DNA of 32,364 bases from assembly GCA_003427395.1 (NCBI GenBank), contig BFEA01000375.1:1445054-1477417 (forward strand), read 5' to 3'. Positions 1 to 9,319 of the stretch are shown one piece after another; positions within the stretch are counted from its first letter, which is position 1, and each line of letters starts with the position of its first letter. This stretch comes from Chara braunii. Taxonomy: Eukaryota > Streptophyta > Charophyceae > Charales > Characeae. A program made the translations under genes and the position numbers. The notes below the pieces were generated by a model, which was given only the letters and a program-made list of their open reading frames with translations, was not told the DNA's origin and did no database searches.

Positions 1-579
1 TTCCCCGGGCCAATCATCAATGACATCATCGGAGCCCACCAAACTGAGACTCACCCACACGCGCATACACTTGCACACACGAGTTTTGGAGCCGACCAAA
101 CTGAGACTCACCCACACGCGCATGCACTTGCACACATAGAGTCAAAACTCGGCAAGTAAGCACGGGGCATACATGCAATCGCTTTATCACAAACATATTC
201 AGAGACATAGCAAACAAAAGTCTGAATCGGAATCTTTAGCAAAAACGTCAACGGGACAACGGACAGGATTTTCTTATAAAAGTTCACAGTTCTTGCACGG
301 CACAAAAAAAAAATGATGCTGCAAAGGTATCGGCTTCCCAAACAAAACACTCGTAGATAAAGAAACAAAACAGGTTCGGTGGTATTCCCTCCTATTTCTT
401 GCACGCGGATTTTTGTCTGCTCTCAGGCTCTTCTTTTTGTTTTTGTGAAAGAAAAGGCATATGATAGGGCAGTTCCTTATGCGTTTTCTTTCTGTTGTGC
501 TTTTTACTTTTCTGTTTTTGCGGGCGAAGCCGCAACGGGTCATCTAGTGATTTAATTATTCTTGTAAATGTTTTTCCAG
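1..579 (+). other. 3' part of an upstream intron of the ATAD2-like gene
   Basis: No coding signal is recognisable here. The stretch ends in a T-rich run followed by CAG at 577-579, directly before a conserved exon, so it reads as the 3' end of an intron with a standard AG acceptor. The exon that should precede it, ending just before the DYLGP motif, is not seen and must lie left of the window. Apart from a tandem duplication at 31-144 the sequence looks unique and AT-rich. Confidence 0.7.
31..144. repeat. 57-bp tandem duplication (two units)
   Basis: Units 31-87 and 88-144 are nearly identical. Both begin GGAGCC-ACCAAACTGAGA and run through a CA-rich stretch, with a few substitutions and divergence at the end of the second unit. 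It is intronic and has no visible function. Confidence 0.9.
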
Positions 580-768
580 GATTATTTGGGTCCAGCGATG
601 CTGCACAAGTTGGAGCAGTTTCCAGTGCATTCATTGGGGCTGCCATCCTTGCTAGCAGATGCAAGTGCGAAAATGCCAGAAGAGGCGCTGGTTCGAATAT
701 TTGTAGAGGCTCGACGAAGCTCACCATCTGTGTTATATCTGCCACACTTCCAGCTCTGGTGGCACACT
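580..768 (+). CDS. ATAD2-like AAA+ ATPase/bromodomain protein, internal exon
   Basis: This 189-bp exon encodes 63 residues, from DYLGPAMLHKLEQF to PHFQLWWHT, with no stop. It starts after the CAG acceptor at 577-579 and ends before a consensus GTGAGT donor at 769, in phase 0 at both ends. The peptide matches the second, degenerate AAA domain of the ATAD2 / Arabidopsis At1g05910 family. Recognisable family landmarks are the LGPA-LH-LE-FPVHSLGLPSLL block, the PEEAL--IF-EARR helix and the PS-LYLP---LWW strand in the Walker B position. Family members are nuclear proteins that bind acetylated histones through a C-terminal bromodomain and hexamerise through AAA domains. The bromodomain exons are not in the window. 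The ATG at 568 is intronic and is not a start. Codons are clean, unlike all surrounding repeat ORFs, so this is probably a live gene. Confidence 0.9.
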
Positions 769-1972
769 GTGAGTACGGTTCCTACCTTTCCCTTCGAGGT
801 GACATCATTTATGTGGCTAACCTTGCCTGCAAACATTGTCGCCTTTTGCTCACTGTTGTTGTCCCAGTGTCTCTCTTGTGCTCTATGCCTGTGCTTGCTC
901 TCCATCACGTCATCACACATTCTTCAACTCGTCCGTTTTTTTTGCTTTTAGGTTTATCTGTTTTTCCTTTGCCCTTTCAGTGCTTGCTGCAGTACTTGCT
1001 GCAGTGCTTGCTGTGCATTTTGCTCTGCAGAGCCTATCCTGTTCAGGGTGCACGATCTGCTTTCAGCGTCTGATGCCCGTCCAGACGAAGTCTTCTGGCC
1101 ATAATACTTCTCAAGTGTAGCTGTCTTGTGGCCTATGTGATTGCAGTTATTTTTTTAACCTTAAACGACCACTACCTCCAAGCCACTTTTTGCCGAGGTG
1201 GAGTCGAACTGCACACCAACTGGGGGCCGAAGTGGCAGTGCGGTGTTTTTGTTTTCTGTTGGCTAGCGCCCCCAGCCTTTGTGGTCCGGTTGCGCCCAGC
1301 CTCTGCCTACCTCCAAAGAATGCAGTATAGGTTACTTCTATGACTTAGCCTCCCACCCTGAAAGGTGGTGGTGGTTTAAGAAAATTGCCACTTTCTCATG
1401 CCTACAGGAAAAGAACCAGGTGGTTGTGAGTAGCTTGGTGCCTCTGAGCTTGATCATGTGCGGTACTCATTTTCTCATCCTTTCCTGTTACGTTTCCTTG
1501 CTGTGATGTGTTGTGTTCAGCACCACTACAGATATAGCTGAGCTTGGTTTGTGTTGTGATTTGGGCCTAAGGATTTTTTTCTTGAATTATGCAGCCCCCG
1601 CTGTGTTGTTGGTTTCTCTATGTTAGCATGTGCACAACCGCACACTCCTGTGGACAAGCTCAGAGGACTTTATCGTGGGTGCGATTCAGTGGACCAAGAT
1701 TTTGGACTCTTTTGGGTGGGTTGGAGTGGTATAGCAGCTGGAGCTCCTGGTGGCGTGTAAACATTCTGTCCATACTTGCAGTGCATTTGTGCGTTGCGCA
1801 TGTGCGGTGTGGCCCGGCCATGCCCTGTGCACCAGTGCGTGTGCACCTGTGTGGCAAGCCCCCGGGGGGCATGCAGGTGTGCAGTCTTTTTTTTTTTTCT
1901 AATTTTAAGACGCTATCAGCCTATCTATGCTTTTGTATGATTCCTCCGTGTGTTTCAATCTGTGGAAAGCAG

Positions 1973-1974
<2 letters not shown>
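769..1974 (+). other. First 1.2 kb of the giant intron, no feature seen
   Basis: Beyond the splice donor the sequence is T-rich with many short open frames but no recognisable domain, tRNA, transposon end or strong repeat. A small local repeat of TTGCTGCAGT-like words occurs near 980-1015. It looks like ordinary intron sequence. Confidence 0.6.

Positions 1975-2046
<72 letters not shown>
1975..2046. repeat. Compound microsatellite (TC)n(TG)n
   Basis: About 17 TC units run directly into about 18 TG units. A short second TG tract occurs at about 2085-2106 within the following repeat. Confidence 0.97.
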
Positions 2047-2047
<1 letters not shown>

Positions 2048-3474
2048 ATGGATGGCAGAAGGAAGAAGGGGATATGGATGGTGCATGTGTGTGTGTGTGT
2101 GTGTGCGCGGATGGATGGCAGAAGGAAGAAGGGGATATGGATGGTGGATGTGTGATGGATGGTGCATGGAGAAATGACGAGAGATGGAGGGAGGACGTGT
2201 GATGGATGATGGTGGATGGAGAAAGGATGAAGGATGGACGAAGGTGTGTTGATGGAGCAATGTGCCTTGATGAAGGAAGAAGGGGAGATGGAAAGAGGAA
2301 CAGACATGGAGGACACAGATATGGAGGAAAGAGGACGGAGGGTGGAGGAGGCAGGACGCACGAGGGAGAAAGGAGGAGGTAGGCAGGAGGATGTGGAGAA
2401 GCAGGACTGTGCACAGCGGAGGGAGGAATGGAGATCCCGTGCACATGGTGGATGGGAGGTCCATGGAAGAGGGAGAGATGGGCGAAGAAAGAGGGAGACA
2501 GGAGGAGGGAGAGATGGACGAAGAAAGAGGGAGAGAGGAGGAGGCAGGATTGATGAAGGAGAACCACAAGTAGCACGGTGACACGTGGAGGATGGGAGGG
2601 GTGGAGATGCGACATGGAGTGGAAAGCCCTGTCGCAAACATAATAAGAACCAAAAAAAACAATGCAGGGATGGTGAAATGGCGGAAGGACTGACAAAGGA
2701 GGGGGAAAGGAGGATGGAGAAGTGAGGTGCTGCACGGAGGGGGGAGAAAGGGAGGAAGGAGGAGGGAGAAAGGGAGGAGGAAAGCGGGAGACATGATGAG
2801 AGGAGGAGGGATGAAAGAGTAGCAAGGTGACACGGGGAGGATGGGAGGGGTGGAGGTGCCACGTGGAGTGGAAGCTCTATCACGAATGTAATAAGGAACG
2901 AAAAAGGTGCTTGGATGATGACATGTACGAGGGAGAGAGAAAGATGGAGGGTGGAAGGAGCAGGGAGAAAAGGGGAGGGAGGAGGGTGGCGAAGGAGAAA
3001 GGTGATGCGGGGCAGGAAGGAGGATGGAAGTGAGAAGAAGTGAGATGCTGCACAGAGGAGGGACAAAGGGAGGAAGGAGGAGGGCGAAAGGACATGATGA
3101 GAGGAGGGATGAACGAGTGGCAAGGTGATACGTGGAGGATGGGAGGGGTGGAGGTGTCACGCAGAGTGGAAACCCCTGTCACGAATGCAATAAGGAAGAA
3201 AAAAAGGTGCTTGGATGATGACGTGTACGAAGGAGAGAAAGATGGGGGCTGGAAGGAGCAGAGAGAAAGGAGGAGGGAGGAGGGTGACGAAGGAGAAAGG
3301 TGATGCAGGGGAGGAAGGAGGATGGAAGTGAGGAGAAGTAAGGTGACTTGTGGAGGAGGGACAGGATAGACTTAGGTGTGGAAGAAGAAGATGACAAAGG
3401 AGGGTCAAGCGACGAAGGAGGGTGGGGAGGAAGGAGGAGGGAAGAGCGACGGTGGAGAGAGAGAGAGAGAGAGT
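2047..3474. repeat. Purine-rich (G/A on + strand) minisatellite tract
   Basis: For about 1.4 kb the + strand is overwhelmingly G and A, built from words such as GGATGG, GGAGGA, GAAGGA and GAGAAAG. Larger imperfect units are superimposed: the word GGTGAC followed by a GGAGGAGGG-like block recurs at 2577, 2826, 3124 and 3342, giving units of about 249, 298 and 218 bp. Open frames of 300-400 codons on the minus strand are Ser/Pro/Leu-rich, overlap one another in all three frames, and come simply from a pyrimidine-rich strand lacking stop codons. They are not genes. The tract ends in a GA microsatellite near 3455-3473. Confidence 0.9.
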
Positions 3475-4201
3475 TGCCTACTCTGTCGTCCTCGAGCTGC
3501 CTCGGGTGCCTCCTGTTTTGTGCTCGAGCTATTGTTGGTGCCGCTGCTGAAAAGCTGGCACGAACGATGACAACAACGGACCACACGGCAGCCGCCAACT
3601 AGAGAGAGAGAGCAACGGCCGGGTCGGCGTACTACCGGGCTGGACACCTGCGGCACAGGGGAGGTCCGAGAAAATTTCTTCTGGTCCTGCACGCGGCCTG
3701 AAAAAAAAAATTTGCGGCCACAGATTCTTTTTTTCTCTGGTACCCCTTTGGAAACTTTCTTCTTTCTACGACCCCTACTTTTGCCGATGTGGCGCATGTC
3801 GTGTGCACGCCGGCTGCACGGTGCAGGATGGTTAGGCCTTCGCTTTGGATGCTTTTTGTTCATCTTTTGGGGGAAATTGCAGTTCTACCCGGCTTCCAAT
3901 TTCGCTTTTCTGCTGTACCTGGGAGCAAGGCCAAACTTGCAGTGGTGTGCAGGCCCCTGCCGAATTATCAGTATACCAGACAACAGGCCTTTTCTATATA
4001 TTTCAGCCTCCTGATGAGTTGGTGAAACTCCGACGAAACAGTTTGTCACAGCCCCTCGTTTGTTGTCCTGTTTTCCCTCTCTCCCTACAGTTTATTGGGC
4101 AGCTCTGTTTGATGGTATTTGACGCATGCTGTGATGGTCCATGTATCATCCAATTTCGTCTTCGCCCCCACGACGCTCTCATCCTGCTCCAGCTTGCTCA
4201 T
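3475..4201. other. Intronic sequence, nothing recognised
   Basis: A short GA run occurs at 3602-3612. The rest shows no domain, RNA gene or transposon terminus that I can identify. Confidence 0.55.
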
Positions 4202-4385
4202 CTAATGCTACCACAGTTTCCACTGCTGCAGTTTCCACTCCTGCAGTTTATCTACTGCTCCAGTTTCCACTGCTGCAGTTTCCAACTTTCCACTGCTGCA
4301 GTTTTCAGTAAAGCAGTTTCCATAACTGTAAATCCCCCTAGTGTAGTTTTTACTGCTACAGCTTCCTCTCCTGCAGCTCCAGTGC
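4202..4385. repeat. Degenerate 15-bp minisatellite (CTGCTGCAGTTTCCA-like)
   Basis: About ten imperfect copies of a CTGCAGTTTCCA word follow one another with point changes and small indels. Many carry a PstI-like CTGCAG core. Confidence 0.85.
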
Positions 4386-5042
4386 AAAGAACATCACGGT
4401 CTCTCCAACACTCACGTCCTTTATTTTGAAATCTTGCCTAATCCACCCCCCTCTCATCTCTTTCTGTGCTCGGCCGCAGACGGCTGCGTTCCTCCTCGCC
4501 AGCCCCGTCTCCTCCATGGTCTCACTTGCGAACAGACTCTCCAGTTTCCATTGTTCCCATTGTTCCACCTTCATTGCTAGGGACAAGTTCATTTTCTGTT
4601 TGCAACACCAGTACTCCTCTTGTTGTGTATCGCCGATGGCATTCGCGGCACCGTCACTTGTCCGTGGATCAGCAACCTGTTTCTTTGTCTGCCCCTATTC
4701 TCTCTGTGCCTCCTCCACAGTTTGTTGCGGTTCATTTGTTTCAAACGGCAATATCCGCTCCTATGCCTCCTGACAGCTGCCTGCAGGCAGCCACGGCACC
4801 ATGTTTTATACCCTGCGGCGTTAGATACTCACGCCTGTACAACACGATGTGGTCCCTGCCCAGAGTACACTCCCGACTCCAGGGACCGTCCCTACTCAGG
4901 ATGCAACTTTGAGGGATTGGAACATGATCTGCCCGGATTGCAGTTGACCCCACAAGGCGCAGACGACATGGGGGATCTGCAAATGGCTGACCAGCACTGT
5001 TCGGATGAACCATAAATTTGTGCTCCGCCACGCGCAGACCAC
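4386..5042 (+). other. Possible upstream part of the protease/RING pseudogene
   Basis: Two overlapping + strand frames are open for about 130-150 codons. One (4466-4912) is Ser/Pro-rich and could be a low-complexity linker. The other (4620-5015) contains a Cys-containing CGPCPEYTPDSRD stretch and a DMGDLQMADQ segment that recurs in the pseudogene that follows. I recognise no domain. It could be the degraded N-terminal half of the same gene or unrelated intron sequence. Confidence 0.35.
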
Positions 5043-5135
5043 ATGGGTGATCTGCAAATGACTGACCAGGAAACAACCCAACACAGTTTGGGCTTGCAAC
5101 ACTGTCTGGGTGATCTGCAAATTGTTGGCCAGCAT
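4965..5135 (+). repeat. Three copies of a GGTGATCTGCAAATG-ctgaccag motif
   Basis: Copies lie near 4971, 5045 and 5108, about 65-75 bp apart, and on the + strand each reads GDLQM-DQ-like peptide. They form an internal repeat within the degraded coding region. Confidence 0.7.
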
Positions 5136-6039
5136 CCAACAAACCAGCCTGAGAACCTCACCAATCTTTGTGGTCTGACGGCAACTAATATCTGTCTTCA
5201 CATTCTCCACCGCCCGTTTTATACACTATCAGACTTCCTTGCAATTGCTCTGCAGCTTGATGTTGATCTTCCCCAACTACAGCTAGACGATTATAATTAT
5301 ACGAGCGAGGAGGCTTTACCATTGCTGTCCTACACAAGTAGCAATGAGGTACCGTTAACTTGAACTACGCAATGCTTGAGCAGGTGAGTGGTTTAATCCT
5401 CCATCCCACATCTCTGCCTGCATTGTAAACGGGCCTGGCCATTACATGGCCATTGTACATGCCTCTGACCACTGGGAGCTGTGGGACAACAGCACCATGG
5501 TCCATGCCGTGACAGATGGTACTGATTGCTTACAAAATGATGCTGTTTTCTTGCCACAACAAACAGTCCGCAATTTCTTTTATGTCGAAGATCATTCCTC
5601 TGGCCCCGTGCTGCAGCAAGACAATGTACCAACACTCTGCGACCTTCTCCTTTGCACAGCCACAAACACTGTTACACTCGGTTGTAGCCGCCATCGTCTC
5701 TGTCACACTCACTACAATGACATGGTTTCTGCATCCATGTGTGCAGAGGACTGTCCCTCCATTCCTGACTGAAGGCACTCTCCGCATACGGACACTATAT
5801 GTCCATTTTGCAGCCATGGGCCCTAAACTGAATGCGTGGTCTTTTGTGGTAACCGCTCTTCTTTCATTTTGGCCTGCAATCGACATGCCATTTGTCGGGG
5901 GTGTATGGTGGGCATGCTCAATGGCAGCCGTAGTGGCAATTGTTGCACAGAGAATGCGCAGCTAGGTCTTCCATGTGTTCATTCACCTCATCCTCACAAT
6001 GTATGTCCTCTTTGTCGTCAAGGACAGACTCATTCTTGA
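5043..6039 (+). pseudogene. Cysteine-protease-like domain plus tandem RING-like fingers, decayed
   Basis: Part one (frame of 5043-5363) has a segment LCGLTATNICLHIL (Cys codon 5169) then FYTLSDFLAIALQLD, spaced like the catalytic-Cys helix of Josephin/papain-fold deubiquitinases (Cys, +6 Asn, then a helix ending in LD). After a frameshift the +1 frame gives PGHYMAIVHASDHWELWDNS (His codon 5440), resembling the His/Asp region of such proteases. The two are about 90 codons apart. The same +1 frame continues through two RING-like fingers. Finger 1 (5638-5811) has C-x4-C, C-S-R-H-x2-C-x2-H and C-P-F-C. Finger 2 (5833-6015) has C-x3-C, C-N-R-H-x2-C-x2-C and C-P-L-C. In-frame stops at 5770-5772 (TGA) and 5824-5826 (TAA), plus the frameshift, mark it as broken. 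Protease fold assignment is weak; RING-like assignment is moderate. Such accessory domains occur in some large DNA transposons (CACTA, KDZ), so a transposon cargo gene is possible. Confidence 0.5.
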
Positions 6040-6181
6040 GCCTTCTCTTATCCTCGTTTACCTTCATCTTCACTCCACACTCCGTACTTTCCCTTACTTT
6101 CCCTGTATCATTCTTTGTTTGTCTGCTCTCCATCTCTCCTCCCTGTGTTTATCGCCTCCCCCTTCACTCTGCCTCTTCGTC

Positions 6182-6345
6182 ACAACGTACAAGTGGGCCG
6201 CTATGGTACACGGGGATGGGGGCAGCTCGCGCTCAACTTCATCAATGTGGCGAGCCTTGTACGTGCGAGGCCCGGTGAAGGGGGAGTTAAAAGAAGAATG
6301 AGAAAAATGAATGGTTTCAGTGTGCCCTTCATGTTTGTCTTGTTT
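6182..6345 (+). repeat. Dispersed ~140-bp module, copy 1
   Basis: Beginning at ACAAGTGGGCCGCTATGG, this block aligns with 19682-19830 at roughly 70% by eye. Shared words include CAAGTGGG, GGGGCAGC, GCTCAAC and GCCTTGTACG, then GGAGTT, AAGAA and AAAAATGAAT before a T-rich end. Here it follows the protease/RING pseudogene and ends in a 27-base T run (6343-6369). It may be the common 3' terminus of a transposon family. Confidence 0.6.
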
Positions 6346-6396
6346 TTTTTTTTTTTTTTTTTTTTTTTTGGCCGTTAGACAATATATATATATATA
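6343..6396. repeat. T27 tract and (TA)n
   Basis: A run of T at 6343-6369 and alternating TA at 6382-6396 lie immediately left of the inverted retroelement. The (TA)n sits where a target-site duplication would be looked for. Confidence 0.95.
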
Positions 6397-7437
6397 TGCA
6401 AGGAATATGAGTGAGAGCGATAGTCAGAAATCCAAATTGCAAAATCACAAAGTAGCCCAGATAGTCATGTACCAAGCAGAGAGCACAATGCACCAAGATA
6501 CCACCCAAATAAAAGCAATACAATGAACTCGTATGTCAATGTCGACGCTCTTTGGCCACACCAACACAGCATCCAATGTCCCTCCTCCTGATTGGCGGCC
6601 AGCGCTCAGCCTACTTGACTCAGCCTATCTACAGATTTTACACCTATCACGTTTATGCAACTGGATCACATCGAAGTTGAAGGCCATGTACGTAACGTCA
6701 TCATCAATGCAGACCGCCAGCATATACCAGCTGCGTTCTCTCTCCTCCCCTCATCCAACCTTGACTCCCCTCTGCATGCACCTCCTACCGGAAGACCACC
6801 ATTGCCATCACCTGCCTCCCGCACGCGCAGCCCAGCTATGGCCACCGTGCGCCCGCTGTCACCGCAGCGCCCCGCTCACCTCTGTGCGCCTGCGCGCACC
6901 CTGGCCAGCAGTGATAGCGCAGCTGCTTGTGTGACGACCCAGCAGCGTGGCGGCATTGCCTGCTCAGGCCGGAACGCCTCTCCCTGGGCTCACACTTCCT
7001 ATATGGAAAGTGTGCCCTGCTGTGTAGGGGCCCTGTAGCTTCAAGTGGGCCCAAAGTGTCTGCTTCCAGGCGCAGTTTCAGTTAGGCACCTCCAGTAGCT
7101 CATCAGACTGTTTGCTGCATTCTCATTGGTCCGCGGCCACTGCATGAGGTGTCGGCCTCCCACTGCGTGTGCCCAGAGCGCAACCACTTGAGTCCTGGGC
7201 TCAACTGTACAGCGCAGCTGTTGCTTCTGGAAGGAGCCACAGAAGGCTCACGATGTTCTGTAACGGACTGGCGTGGGGTAACTGTCTGAGACCCGCATAC
7301 AAAAAATGTTGAAAATAGGCCTCTTGTGGATGATCAGGCCCGCCTTCGCTTAGGGCTGGCACGAGGCTTGCTGGGGGCCGCAACCCTGAACGTTTGCATG
7401 CCCAAGGACCTTGCAAGGGCTCATTCCTCGCGTTCCA
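6397..7437 (-). mobile_element. LTR of the left arm (3' LTR, minus strand)
   Basis: Read on the minus strand it begins TGGAACGCGAGG at 7437, directly after a purine tract AAGCTAAGGAGGA that is the likely polypurine tract. It ends ...ATTCCTTGCA at 6397. The length is 1,041 bp, with TG...CA ends. The right-arm LTR is its inverted homologue at 1,119 bp, so several indels separate them. A CATATAGGAAG stretch near 7000 is a possible degenerate TATA box. Confidence 0.75.
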
Positions 7438-7471
7438 TCCTCCTTAGCTTCAAAAGTCCGCTGAGATGCTT

Positions 7472-9297
7472 CTACGCAGGTGTCTTCCCCTTCAACTTCC
7501 ATTCATACTCTGCTACAATCTGAGGTGCTGTTCTGGCAAGCTCCTCTCTTGTGAACCAATGATCTTCTTTCGGATCTGTATGATGCCTGAAACTGACCCG
7601 ATACTCCCTCGTAGGTTTGGGCGCTCTTCCTCTGCCCACAGGCTTGGGGACAGGCAAATCTCTATGTTCCAAGATGTCGCCGACGTCCACACGGCCATCC
7701 ATGGTAAGTGCGCAGATGACCGGGGATTCTTATGACATAAGAGGGGCCATCCAAATCACTACGCACTATATCTAGGACTTCCCAAGGACCAAAATACTAC
7801 CTAGAGATTCCAAATTGTGTCCCAATTCACTAGCCTTTACCCAGACACGTTCCCCTACCTGCGTCTGTGTTTGTTCTCAGAGGCAATCATTGCCTCCTGA
7901 GATTTCCTGATGTGTTTGACAGCCTGCTGCAACTTCTCATACTGGACACAAAATTCTATGGTTCCGGGTGTTGCAGTTGGTCGGTTTTCAGGAAGGAGGA
8001 AGTCTAGTGCTGATCTAGGCGTCCACTCCAAATGCAGCTGATTGGGACTGGCGCCGTTGGTGCTATGTACAGTGTTATTGTATACGCTGGCAATGGGAGG
8101 AAGTTTGTCATCGTAGTCATCCTGACTGGGCTTCATGTAATGCCTCAGCAGATGCTGCACCACGCGGTTCATCTGTTCAGTAGCGTTCTTCCACATTTCG
8201 CTTGTGAACCGGACATCTCTGTCACTAACTATGGTCTTGGGCAATCCAAAGCCACACACCCAGTTATCCATAAATAACTTGATGACGTGATCGGTCTTGG
8301 CAGTCTCCGACATAGGAATTAGCGTAGCATACTTAGTGAACCTGTCTACTATGACGAAGATGTGCCTTCTTGCCACTCTTGCTGGTCACAAGGGTATCCT
8401 TGAAGTCCATGGAGACACTATGTCCCGGACCAGTAGAAATGGACAAGGGCTTAAGTAACCGAAGCGGGTCTTGAGTCCGCGGCTTATTCCGCTGACAGAC
8501 TTGATAAGTCTGAACGTACTTCTTTGCATTGTCAAGCGTAGTAGGCCACCAAAATCGTTGTACTAGGTTAGCACTAGTCTTCTTATAGCCAAAGTGACAA
8601 GACGCATCATGACACTCGCTATAAATAAACTACGCAAAATCTAACTAGATGGCACACAATCTTTTGAACTCTTCCTTTTCAAGAAAGAGTAATCCATCCA
8701 CCATCACAAACTCGTCAGTCGTAGCCTTATCCTTCGCTTCTAGTTTGCATGCGATGTCCATCATGATGGGATCTTCCTTGTTGGCATCCACCGGCGATCG
8801 AGTTACATTGTCAGATAAGCCAAACTCAGTAATTAGCGCACCTAGGTAATCTGCCCTACACAACAGCGCATCAGCAACCTTGTTATATTCTCCCTTCATA
8901 TAGTCTAGCTTGAAGTCATGTTGATCTATGACCTCAATCCCGCGTTTGAGTGCGTTGGAGAGAACAGGTTGTGTCTTGATCCACTTGAGTGCTTGATGGT
9001 CGGTCCTCGAATAGAAGAACCTACCAAGCAGATAGTGCCTTGAGTGGATAAGGGCTTTGGAGCGTAGATTTCCCTTTCGTAGATGGACTTTGTCAGCTTT
9101 TTAGATGGCATCTTCTTGCTCTTGTACTCGATCGGCCTCAACTTTTTCTCCTCCTGCTGAGCCAGGACTGCGTGAATCCGATATTGGCTTGCGCCAGTTG
9201 TCACAATGAATGGCTTTTGAGGATTTGGAAGCATGAGAATCTCATGATGCATGAGAGCATACTTCAACCATGTGAAGGCTGCCTCACATTCGTCTGT
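7472..9297 (-). pseudogene. Ty3/gypsy pol fragment, left arm (RNase H, integrase, chromodomain-like)
   Basis: On the minus strand the domains run in order. RNase H (9297-8926) has TD-CEAAF, TTGAS and YERE, so the first catalytic Asp of the usual TTDAS is Gly here. A connector with VKGEYNKVADAL lies at about 8900-8645. An HHCC zinc-binding module (about 8620-8480) ends in CQRNKPRTQ. The integrase core (about 8440-8050) retains SVSMDF and SDRDVRFTSEM but is deleted just before TEQMNR, losing about 25 residues including the NGQTE region. The C-terminal part carries LPENRPTATPG and ENKHRR. A chromodomain-like tail (7702-7472) has EYRVSFRHHTD and WFTREELARTAPQIV. Stops and frameshifts occur throughout, so it cannot make an enzyme. 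The integrated tail suggests chromovirus affinity. Confidence 0.88.
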
Positions 9298-9319
9298 CCT
9301 TGACACACCATGGGAATGC
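9298..9319. other. 22-bp spacer at the centre of the palindrome
   Basis: GTCTGT (9292-9297) and ACAGAC (9320-9325) are the innermost matching bases. Between them lies CCTTGACACACCATGGGAATGC. Its right part reads in frame with the right arm (TPWEC before TDQCEAAF), so it is residual native sequence of that arm. A micro-hairpin TGTC-CTT-GACA (9295-9305) sits exactly on the junction. This fits fold-back priming of a cDNA end, although four bases is weak evidence. Confidence 0.7.

Noticed and set aside
495-1073. 192-codon open frame overlapping the first exon
   Set aside because: It is in a different frame from the conserved ATAD2-like peptide and runs through the splice donor; there is no domain.
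1905-3182. Long minus-strand open frames (up to 400 codons, Ser/Pro/Leu-rich)
   Set aside because: They overlap in all three frames of a pyrimidine-rich strand, follow DNA repeats, and show no domain. They result from the lack of stop codons in low-complexity sequence.
5380-5450. Intron joining the two halves of the protease-like region (CAGGTGAGT at 5381)
   Set aside because: The donor is good but no AG acceptor exists before the His box resumes, so a frameshift in a pseudogene is the simpler reading.
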